Assembly: GCA_900551945.1 (NCBI GenBank)
Contig: URYE01000097.1
Coordinates: forward strand, 1-7,682
Source: an uncultured Eubacterium sp.
GTDB taxonomy: Bacteria > Bacillota > Clostridia > Lachnospirales > Lachnospiraceae
Reading direction: 5' to 3'
DNA length: 7,682 nucleotides
The notes under the pieces were generated by a model. That model worked only from the letters and a program-made list of their open reading frames with translations, did no database searches and had not been told where the DNA came from. A program made the position numbers and the translations under genes. Shown one piece after another: positions 1-5,350 of the stretch. The stretch's first letter is position 1; each line of letters opens with the position of its first letter.

Positions 1-71
1 ATATAATATTATATATTTAAGGAATATATAATAAAAATATTACATATTCATATTATGCTTTTTATTTATAA

Positions 72-116
72 AACAGTCGTCAAATTTTGTGTTTACACTA
101 GACTTTGGCGACTGTT
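72..116 (+). terminator. Hairpin, possible terminator of an upstream gene outside the window
   Basis: A 13-bp stem pairs 72-84 (AACAGTCGTCAAA) with 104-116 (TTTGGCGACTGTT), with a single T-G wobble. The 19-base loop contains a smaller GTG/CAC stem at 89-98. The stem is followed by ATTATTAAAC, not a run of T, so a Rho-independent terminator is only one reading. It could also be a 5' leader hairpin. No gene precedes it in the window. Confidence 0.4.
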
Positions 117-192
117 ATTAAACTATAAGCAAATTATAGAGGATATTTTCGCATAGTTTTAGTAAAAATTTATTTTTTATATAAAATTTTAT

Positions 193-221
193 TTTTTATA
201 ATAAAGTTTATATGATATAAT
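193..221 (+). promoter_or_regulatory. Candidate promoter of the YitT gene (extended -10)
   Basis: A consensus -10 hexamer TATAAT lies at 216-221, preceded by TGA at 213-215, which gives an extended -10. The -35 region 17 bases upstream (193-198) is T-rich with little match to TTGACA. A start near 228 would leave a leader of about 150 bases. In DNA this AT-rich a chance TATAAT is common; the TG extension is the main support. Confidence 0.4.
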
Positions 222-377
222 GATTTTGTCAGTCTTTAAAGCTTATTTTTTCTAAATCAGATATAAAATATCAAATTATATAAAAATTAAAACAAATAGT
301 GTTAAATTATATTAGATAATTTGAAATTTAAAGATTATGAAAATGAGAAAAATTAAAATAAAAAGGGAGGATATAAT

Positions 378-1235
378 ATGAATAATACATATGTAAAAAC
401 ATTTATTGATTATGTAATGCTTGCCATAGGTGCTATTATTGCGGCGTTTGCAATTGAAGAATTTCTAGTACCTAACACTATTCTTGATGGTGGAGTAATA
501 GGTATTGGTATTATGATAAAAAATCTTACAGGAATTTCACTTAGTATACTTACAATAGTTCTTAATGTTCCATTTTTATTAATAGGAATGAGAAAATTGG
601 GAAAAATGTTTGTTGTAAAGTCAGCATTTTCAATGGCAGTATTTTCAGTATTTGTAGAAATATTTGCACCACTTGCAAATGCAACTTCTGAAACACTTCT
701 TGCAGTATCTTTTGGTGGTGTTATATTAGGTATTGGAGTAGGGCTTGTTATTAGATTTGGTGGGTGTCTTGATGGAACAGAAACAGTTGCTATACTGCTT
801 AATAAGAAGTTTAAGATACCTGTAGGTCAGACAGTACTTATTTTCAATATAGTAATATATGCAGTTGCAGGTGTATTGTTTGGCTTTGATAGGGCTATGT
901 ACAGTCTTTTAACATACTTTATTACTTCAAAGGTATTAGATATTGTGGAAACTGGAATGGACCAGGCTAAAGCCGCTATGATAATTACAGACGAAGCTGA
1001 TGTTATAGCTGAAAAGATTTATCAGACTCTTGGAAGAACAGTTACAATTATGCACGGTGAAGGTATGGTAAGTGGTAAAAAGACAGTGCTTTACTGTGTT
1101 CTTACAAGATTTGAGATAAGAGAGTTAAAAAATATTATTAATTCTGTGGATACATCAGCATTTGTTACGGTAAGTGATGTATCAGAAATTATTGGTAATC
1201 ATATAAAAAGAACGGAAAAAAATATAACAGCATAA
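378..1235 (+). CDS. YitT family integral membrane protein (DUF161 + DUF2179)
   Basis: This 285-residue protein matches the full architecture of the YitT family. The N-terminal half is a membrane domain with about five to six hydrophobic segments (roughly residues 10-30, 53-70, 78-98, 105-127, 150-170 and 172-190). It carries two internally similar glycine motifs, GGVIGIGIMI at 38-47 and GGCLDGTETVAIL at 128-140, the signature of the duplicated DUF161 unit. Residues 196-275 form a cytoplasmic DUF2179 domain ending in the typical D-x-x-AFVTVSDVSEIIGNH pattern. The start follows GGGAGG (365-370) with 7 bases of spacing. Transport or sensing roles have been proposed for the family, but no substrate is established, so none is assigned. 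It appears monocistronic: a 286-base gap separates it from pflA. Confidence 0.93.
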   Translation: MNNTYVKTFIDYVMLAIGAIIAAFAIEEFLVPNTILDGGVIGIGIMIKNLTGISLSILTIVLNVPFLLIGMRKLGKMFVVKSAFSMAVFSVFVEIFAPLANATSETLLAVSFGGVILGIGVGLVIRFGGCLDGTETVAILLNKKFKIPVGQTVLIFNIVIYAVAGVLFGFDRAMYSLLTYFITSKVLDIVETGMDQAKAAMIITDEADVIAEKIYQTLGRTVTIMHGEGMVSGKKTVLYCVLTRFEIRELKNIINSVDTSAFVTVSDVSEIIGNHIKRTEKNITA

Positions 1236-1238
1236 ATC

Positions 1239-1257
1239 AAGTAAATATTACTTTTAT
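1239..1257 (+). terminator. Weak hairpin with T-rich tail after the YitT gene
   Basis: AAGTAA (1239-1244), a 3-base loop and TTACTT (1248-1253) form a 6-bp stem followed by TTATTTAT, four bases past the YitT stop codon. The position suits an intrinsic terminator, but the stem has only one G-C pair and would be weak. The rest of the gap to pflA (1254-1460) shows a long-range ACCAAT/ATTGGT pair (1301-1306 and 1333-1338) and no convincing gene. Confidence 0.25.
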
Positions 1258-1460
1258 TTATATTATAATTAATATTTATTTAGCTATGTATTTGATTTAA
1301 ACCAATAAGGCTTTTCATATTTGTAGACATTAATTGGTAAATATGTTATATTTTGGTTACTGTTTGATAAGGCATAAACACTTGTTGTTTAGTTGTGTAA
1401 GAATAGCATTTAGATTTGAGCAGTTAATTTTTTAAACTAAATAAGGTAAATTGTTGTTAA

Positions 1461-1495
1461 TAGTGATTTATTTTGTAAGCTGTATAATATACAGC
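1461..1495 (+). promoter_or_regulatory. Candidate pflA promoter with a perfect palindrome over the -10
   Basis: TATAAT at 1483-1488 has a poor -35 candidate, TAGTGA (1461-1466), with a 16-base spacer. The -10 lies inside an exact inverted repeat, GCTGTATA (1479-1486), a central A, and TATACAGC (1488-1495), ending 26 bases before the pflA start. A symmetric 17-bp site over a -10 is the geometry expected of a repressor operator. It could instead be chance in AT-rich sequence, although its GC ends argue mildly against that. The regulator is unknown. Confidence 0.4.
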
Positions 1496-1521
1496 AAATA
1501 TAGAAAGGTACGGTTAGTATT

Positions 1522-2286
1522 ATGAGTGAAACAACACAAGTTATTGGCAGGGTACATTCAATAGAAAGTTTTGGTTCTGTTGATGGACCTGGATTAAGAT
1601 ATATTATTTTTCTTCAAGGGTGTCACATGAGATGTAAGTATTGTCACAATCCTGAAACATGGTCAATGGAGGGTGGAAGTCTTCAAACACCACAGGAAGC
1701 ATTTGACAAGGCATATAGATATCGTTCATATTGGAAGGACAAAGGCGGAATTACAGTAAGTGGTGGAGAAGCTCTTTTACAGATTGATTTTGTTATAGAA
1801 CTTTTTAAGATTGCACATTCAAAGGGCGTTAATACAACACTTGATACATCTGGTAATCCATTTACATTAGAAGAACCATTTATAAGTAAGTTTAATGAAC
1901 TTATGAAGTATACAGACCTTTATATGCTTGATATTAAGCAGATTAATGAAGATAAGCATAAAGACCTTACAGGTTGGAGTAATTCTAATATTTTGCAAAT
2001 GGCTAAGTATTTATCTGACAATGGAAAGGATATGTGGATTAGAAATGTATTAGTTCCGGGATTTACAGATGATGAAGAAGATTTATTACAGCTTAGGGAT
2101 TTTGTAAAAAGTTTAAAGACTGTAAAGCGTTTTGAGGTTCTTCCATATCATACATTGGGTGTATTTAAGTGGGAAAACTTAGGTATTAGATATTCTCTTG
2201 AGAGTGTTAAGCCACCTACAAAAGAAATGATAGAAAGAGCTAATAATATTCTTGAAACGGCTTCATATACGGGGTATCTTGATTAG
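1522..2286 (+). CDS. pflA: Pyruvate formate-lyase activating enzyme (radical SAM)
   Basis: PflA uses a [4Fe-4S] cluster and S-adenosylmethionine to install the glycyl radical on pyruvate formate-lyase under anaerobic conditions; it is a cytoplasmic enzyme. The 254-residue length is normal for the family. Visible signatures are the N-terminal IESFGSVDGPGLRYIIFLQGC block (residues 14-34), the radical SAM CxxxCxxC cluster motif with Cys34, Cys38 and Cys41, the SAM-binding GGE at 81-83, and the family-specific DTSG (108-111), LDIKQ (136-140) and LPYHTLG (207-213). The ribosome binding site is weak and distant: AAAGG at 1504-1508, 13 bases from the ATG. Its usual partner pflB is neither upstream nor downstream here. 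Activases of other glycyl radical enzymes are related, but the absence of an extra ferredoxin-like cysteine insert and the close match to PflA make this assignment firm. Confidence 0.94.
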   Translation: MSETTQVIGRVHSIESFGSVDGPGLRYIIFLQGCHMRCKYCHNPETWSMEGGSLQTPQEAFDKAYRYRSYWKDKGGITVSGGEALLQIDFVIELFKIAHSKGVNTTLDTSGNPFTLEEPFISKFNELMKYTDLYMLDIKQINEDKHKDLTGWSNSNILQMAKYLSDNGKDMWIRNVLVPGFTDDEEDLLQLRDFVKSLKTVKRFEVLPYHTLGVFKWENLGIRYSLESVKPPTKEMIERANNILETASYTGYLD

Positions 2287-2312
2287 TTAATTTTATTATA
2301 TTTAGGTATTGA

Positions 2313-2470
2313 GAGATATCAGTAGGATATATATATACACACACCAGAAAAAGAACAGTCATCTATATTTGTATGCACTCATCGAACAAGTATGTTCGCT
2401 TGTGCCATACAAATATAGGTGGCTGTTCTTTTTAATGGTGCATTTAATATATATATCCTACTGATATCTT
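2313..2470 (+). repeat. 158-bp palindromic element, copy 1 (inverted relative to copy 2)
   Basis: The sequence folds into one long hairpin. An outer stem pairs 2314-2336 with 2447-2469 without mismatch. A CACCA/TGGTG step follows (2342-2346 with 2436-2440). An inner 28-pair stem joins 2348-2375 to 2406-2433 with only two T-G wobbles, and a tip hairpin CGAACA-AGTA-TGTTCG spans 2383-2398. Its reverse complement aligns without gaps to 7453-7610 (each position p matches 9923 minus p); I count about 132 of 158 identical by hand. It begins 26 bases after the pflA stop codon. No transposase and no clear target-site duplication is visible, so it may be a MITE-like or REP-like element or a dispersed RNA hairpin. 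Confidence 0.93.
2348..2433. terminator. Probable bidirectional terminator core of element copy 1
   Basis: The inner stem begins with AAAAAG (2348-2353) and ends with CTTTTT (2428-2433), so transcripts from either strand end a strong hairpin in a run of U. It lies just after pflA and before the degV promoter, where a terminator is expected. The U run is only five long and is itself paired, so efficiency is uncertain. Confidence 0.5.
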
Positions 2471-2476
2471 GCGGTA

Positions 2477-2680
2477 GGTTGTGATAATGAAACGATACAA
2501 GGGGAGAAAACTTCAAATGGTATAATTAGTATATATGCTATACTTGTATCGTATGGTAAGGTTGTGATAATGGACAATGAAAAATGAGAAAGCTTGGAAT
2601 GGTGAATTTAGTAGATATTTTATGTTGGGTTATTGTAATAATGTGAAATTAGAAAACTTTGGGTGTAAATTGGTTGACAT
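2477..2680 (+). repeat. Degenerate tandem repeat, two clear units and one weak
   Basis: Unit 1 (2477-2531) and unit 2 (2560-2613) both open with GGTTGTGATAATG and both contain a GAGAAA-x-CTT-xx-AATGGT segment ending in TAGTA (2504-2531 and 2586-2613; 22 of 28 positions agree by eye). A weaker third unit starts at 2628 with GGTTATTGTAATAATG, carries AGAAAACTTTGGGTG, and runs into the degV -35 box. No reading frame of note covers the units. Origin and function are unknown; decayed duplication of a leader or promoter segment is possible. Confidence 0.6.
2492..2552. repeat. Inverted repeat hairpin inside tandem unit 1
   Basis: ACGATACAAG (2492-2501) and CTTGTATCGT (2543-2552) are exact reverse complements, 10 bp each, around a 41-base loop. 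The loop contains GTATA (2520-2524) and TATAC (2539-2543), which could pair as an alternative, since the last base is shared with the outer arm. The structure is absent from the neighbouring repeat unit. There is no T run, so a terminator is unlikely; it may be an insertion scar or a regulatory site. Confidence 0.45.
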
Positions 2681-2702
2681 ATACTTTATTACACGATAGT
2701 AT
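2674..2702 (+). promoter_or_regulatory. Promoter of the degV-family gene
   Basis: A perfect -35 TTGACA (2674-2679) is followed after 17 bases by TAGTAT (2697-2702), which matches four of six positions of the -10 consensus. This is the best sigma-A-type promoter in the window. Initiation near 2709 would give a leader of about 88 bases before the DegV start. I see no recognisable riboswitch in that leader. Confidence 0.65.
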
Positions 2703-2796
2703 AGTAATGAAAACTACATGATGTGAAATGATATTAATAATTATTTATATATAAGTTGAAGGTATTAGAAACATCAGAAAGGCAAGGAATAAGATT

Positions 2797-3666
2797 ATGA
2801 AATGGGCAGTGGTTGTAGACTCCTCAAGTGATATGGCTTGTTTTAAGGAGCAGATTAATGAACAGGTTGATGGCAAGATAATATTTGACACAGTGTCTTT
2901 AAAGTTAGAGGCAGGAGAGCGTGAGTTTATAGACGATGAAAATCTTGATACAAGGGAAATGATAGATTACTTAAAGGAGTATCAGGGTAAGACAGGAAGC
3001 GCGTCTCCTAGTCCACAGGATTGGTATGATATATTTGAACAGGCTGATATGTGCATTGCAATTACAATAACTGGGGCTATGTCGGGAAGTTATAGAAGCG
3101 CTTGTGCGGCTAAAGATATGATAGCAGAAGATTACCCTGATAAGAAAATATATATAATGGACTCTATGTCAACAGGACCAGAAATGGTACTTCTTGCTAG
3201 AAAAGCGATATCCTTTGCATTAGATGACATAAGTTTTGATGAAATGGTTAAGATGATGAACAGATATAAAGAAAGAACACATCTTTACTTTGTACTTGAA
3301 AATATGGACAATCTTATTAAGAATGGCAGAGTTACTAAGTTAGAAGCCGGAGTTGCTTCAATTCTTGGCATTAAAATTATGGGTAAAGCAAGTAGTGAGG
3401 GTACTCTTGAGATTGTTAAAAAATCTAGGGGTAAAACTAAAGTATATGATAAGCTTATAGAAGAAATGTTAGATTATGGATATATTGGTGGAAATGTTGT
3501 AATTAGTCATTGTTATAATGAAGCAATGGCAGGTTATATTAAGCTTAAGATTATTGAAAAATATCCAGAAAGTAATGTCACTATTATTAATACAGGTGGA
3601 CTTTGTAGTTTCTATGCCGAAGAAAGAGGTGTACTTATTGGATATGAGAGAATAGAAAGACATTAA
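2797..3666 (+). CDS. DegV family (fatty-acid-binding, FakB-like) protein
   Basis: DegV proteins bind a long-chain fatty acid; the FakB members present it to the kinase FakA for phosphorylation and entry into phospholipid synthesis. The 289-residue length is typical. Seen in the sequence are VVDSSSDM (6-13), the TGSASPSP ligand-loop motif (66-73), ITITGAMSGSYRSA (89-102), the LENMDNLIKNGRVTKLEA core (167-184) and a C-terminal TGGLCSFYAEERGVLIGYE (266-284). The C-terminus replaces the canonical H-x-GPGALG pattern with an LCSFYAE type, so this is a divergent DegV branch and its ligand cannot be assumed. The start follows AAGGA (2784-2788) with 8 bases of spacing, behind its own promoter. No fakA-like DAK kinase gene is nearby. 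The gene converges on the metalloregulator gene and shares a terminator with it. Confidence 0.92.
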   Translation: MKWAVVVDSSSDMACFKEQINEQVDGKIIFDTVSLKLEAGEREFIDDENLDTREMIDYLKEYQGKTGSASPSPQDWYDIFEQADMCIAITITGAMSGSYRSACAAKDMIAEDYPDKKIYIMDSMSTGPEMVLLARKAISFALDDISFDEMVKMMNRYKERTHLYFVLENMDNLIKNGRVTKLEAGVASILGIKIMGKASSEGTLEIVKKSRGKTKVYDKLIEEMLDYGYIGGNVVISHCYNEAMAGYIKLKIIEKYPESNVTIINTGGLCSFYAEERGVLIGYERIERH

Positions 3667-3685
3667 TATATAATTATGTATTATA

Positions 3686-3740
3686 AAAAGAGTCTACAAG
3701 ATATAGATAATTTTTAATTCTATGTCTTGTAGACTCTTTT
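3686..3740. terminator. Bidirectional intrinsic terminator between convergent genes
   Basis: A 21-bp stem pairs 3686-3706 (starting AAAAGAGTCTACAAGA) with 3720-3740 (ending TCTTGTAGACTCTTTT), with one T-G wobble and a 13-base loop. The A run on the left and the T run on the right make it a terminator in both directions. It starts 19 bases after the DegV stop and ends 9 bases from the metalloregulator stop, so it serves both. Confidence 0.9.
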
Positions 3741-3749
3741 AAATTTTAG

Positions 3750-4118
3750 TTATTTGTTATTAGTAAGAAAATCTTTGATAGCTTTAAAGCTTTCTTTGCT
3801 TATAACATGTTCCATACGACAAGCGTCTTCGTTAGCAATTTCCTTGTCAACGCCTAAAGAGCAAAGCCATGATGATAAAAGCTCGTGGCGTTCGTATATC
3901 ATTTCGGCAATTTCTTTACCTGATTCTGTAAGGTATATATAGCCTTCTTTTGTTACTGTTATGTGATGTGCTTCTCTTAAATGCTTCATTGCAATGCTGA
4001 CACTTGATTTTTTAAAGTTAAGTTCATTAGCTACGTCAACGGAACGTACAACTGGAAGCTTTGAGCTTAATACAAGTATAGTTTCTAAGTAATTTTCTGA
4101 TGATTCGTGTATAGCCAT
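3750..4118 (-). CDS. DtxR/MntR-family metal-dependent transcriptional regulator
   Basis: This is a 122-residue cytoplasmic repressor of the short type without the C-terminal SH3-like domain of DtxR. Residues 1-65 form the winged helix-turn-helix (VRSVDVANELNFKKSSVSIAMKHLREA at 24-50, wing TVTKEGYIYLTESG at 54-67). Residues 68-122 form the metal-binding and dimerisation helices (YERHELLSSWL, 75-85; DACRMEHVIS, 98-107). Likely metal ligands by alignment from memory are Asn9 (Asp8 in MntR, Met10 in DtxR), Glu12, His78, Cys100 (Cys102 in DtxR, Glu99 in MntR), Glu103 and His104. The set is mixed, so Fe(II) versus Mn(II) is not decided. The start follows AGGAG (complement of 4126-4130) with 7 bases of spacing. 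Its target is unknown; no metal transporter gene is in the window. Confidence 0.9.
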   Translation of the reverse strand: MAIHESSENYLETILVLSSKLPVVRSVDVANELNFKKSSVSIAMKHLREAHHITVTKEGYIYLTESGKEIAEMIYERHELLSSWLCSLGVDKEIANEDACRMEHVISKESFKAIKDFLTNNK

Positions 4119-4165
4119 ATTAATACTCCTGTTATAAATAATACAAAATAAAAAAGTTTACATTA

Positions 4166-4212
4166 CTGTTAATAAACGGTCTGAAAAAGATATAAACCGT
4201 AATATTTTACAG
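4166..4212. promoter_or_regulatory. Imperfect inverted repeat in the divergent regulator intergenic region
   Basis: CTGT (4166-4169) and ACGGT (4176-4180) are mirrored by ACCGT (4196-4200) and ACAG (4209-4212). A further CGGTC/GACCG pair (4177-4181 and 4233-4237) reaches into a candidate -35. The position between two divergently transcribed regulators suits an operator for one of them, but it does not resemble a known DtxR or MntR box, and chance is possible. I see no clear promoter for the reverse-strand gene, and no gene in the roughly 300 bases of 4119-4423. Confidence 0.3.
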
Positions 4213-4230
4213 CTACAAAAATATATTTTG

Positions 4231-4260
4231 TTGACCGATTTATATTAAAGGTATTATAAC
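4231..4260 (+). promoter_or_regulatory. Candidate distal promoter of the LysR gene
   Basis: TTGACC (4231-4236), one mismatch from the consensus -35, is followed after 17 or 18 bases by TTATAA (4254-4259) or TATAAC (4255-4260). It would give a leader of about 155 bases before the LysR start. The same bases read on the reverse strand contain TATAAT (complement of 4253-4258), so a reverse promoter is also conceivable, though without a good -35. Confidence 0.4.
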
Positions 4261-4288
4261 ATAAAAACAAATTTTAATCAAATAAACT

Positions 4289-4317
4289 TTGTAAATTTGG
4301 TTATATAGTGGTAAAAT
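4289..4317 (+). promoter_or_regulatory. Candidate proximal promoter of the LysR gene
   Basis: TTGTAA (4289-4294) and TAAAAT (4312-4317) are separated by exactly 17 bases and match four and five of six consensus positions. This promoter would start about 100 bases before the LysR coding sequence. It competes with the distal candidate; sequence alone does not decide between them. Confidence 0.4.
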
Positions 4318-4423
4318 ATGTATTATAATTTAGATTATTAACAAGTTATTTATTTATATTTAGTATATAGCTATATAGTTGTTAAAAAATTTATTTTTAA
4401 ATATATTTAGAAATGAGGAATTT

Positions 4424-5332
4424 ATGACACTTCAACAATTGCATTATGCTGTAGAAGTTGCCGACTGTAAGTCGATGAATAAGGCGGCTGAGAAGTTATT
4501 TATAACACAACCTACACTGTCAAGCACTATAAAAGACCTTGAAAAAGAGATTAATATTAATATTTTTATTCGTTCTAATAGAGGAATAATATTAACTAGC
4601 GAGGGTGAAGAGTTCTTAGGATATGCAAGACAGATGCTACAACACTACAGGCTTATACAAGATAGATACGTTAATAATACTACATCAAAAAAGAAATTTA
4701 GTGTATCAATGCAGCATTATACATTTGCTGTAGAGGCTTTTATTAACATAGTTAATAGGTATGGCATGGATAAATATGAGTTTGCAATCCACGAAACAAA
4801 GACAGGTGATGTAATCGACAATGTTAAAAATCTAAAAAGTGAGATAGGTGTTATTTATGTTAATGAGTTTAATCAAAAAATAATATTTAAGATATTAAAA
4901 GAAAATGGCCTTGAATTTAATAAGCTTTTTGATTGTAAGATTTATGTGTATATGAGTAAGTCTAATCCTCTTTCATTAAAAAAATGTATTGATATGAAGG
5001 ATTTACAAGATTATCCATGCTTGTCTTTTGAACAGGGAGATAATAATTCCTTTTATTATGCTGAAGAAGTGCTTAGTACTTATGAGTATAAAAAGGTTAT
5101 AAAAGCTAATGATAGAGCTACACTTCTTAATTTAATGGTAGGAATGAATGGTTTTACATTATGTTCAGGAATAATATGTGAGGAGCTTAATGGAAGTGAT
5201 TATATAGCAATTCCATTAAATACAAACGAAAGTATGACAATAGGTTATATAAAGCAAAAAAATATTTCACTTAGTATTCTTGGTAATGCGTATATAGAAG
5301 AATTAAAAAAATACAAAAAAAAAGTATTATAA
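4424..5332 (+). CDS. LysR-type transcriptional regulator
   Basis: This 302-residue DNA-binding regulator has the standard LysR layout. The N-terminal winged helix-turn-helix (residues 1-60) reads LQQLHYAVEVAD, SMNKAAEKLFITQPTLSSTI and the wing NRGIILTSEG. A linker helix follows (about 61-90), then a periplasmic-binding-like effector domain (about 92-295). The frame extends upstream to a TTG at 4379, but the start is placed at the ATG at 4424. MTLQQLHYAVEVA is the usual LysR N-terminus, and GAGGA (4415-4419) sits just upstream of it, while the TTG has no ribosome binding site. The stop lies 18 bases before the glycoside hydrolase, on the same strand, so the two are probably co-transcribed and that enzyme is the first candidate target. 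The effector is unknown. LysR proteins usually autoregulate; that is family knowledge, not seen here. Confidence 0.9.
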   Translation: MTLQQLHYAVEVADCKSMNKAAEKLFITQPTLSSTIKDLEKEININIFIRSNRGIILTSEGEEFLGYARQMLQHYRLIQDRYVNNTTSKKKFSVSMQHYTFAVEAFINIVNRYGMDKYEFAIHETKTGDVIDNVKNLKSEIGVIYVNEFNQKIIFKILKENGLEFNKLFDCKIYVYMSKSNPLSLKKCIDMKDLQDYPCLSFEQGDNNSFYYAEEVLSTYEYKKVIKANDRATLLNLMVGMNGFTLCSGIICEELNGSDYIAIPLNTNESMTIGYIKQKNISLSILGNAYIEELKKYKKKVL

Positions 5333-5350
5333 ATTAATGGAGGTAACATT

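Noticed and set aside
2313..2470. Element copy 1 as a CRISPR repeat, tRNA or insertion sequence
   Set aside because: There is no regular spacer array, no cloverleaf or CCA end, and no coding capacity for a transposase. It is a single long palindrome with no visible target-site duplication.
3469..3663. Reverse-strand open frame of 64 codons inside the DegV gene
   Set aside because: It lies wholly antisense to a well-supported gene, has no ribosome binding site or recognisable protein pattern, and is a by-product of AT-rich codon use.
3754..3942. Forward-strand open frame of 62 codons opposite the metalloregulator
   Set aside because: It is antisense to the DtxR-type gene and begins directly after the terminator without a ribosome binding site.
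4156..4177. GTTTA/TAAAC inverted pair as a metalloregulator box
   Set aside because: Only five AT-rich pairs match, with 12 unmatched bases between them; this is no better than chance in this composition.
4379..4423. TTG start giving a LysR protein 15 residues longer
   Set aside because: There is no ribosome binding site before the TTG. The ATG at 4424 has GAGGA upstream and begins with the usual LysR N-terminus.
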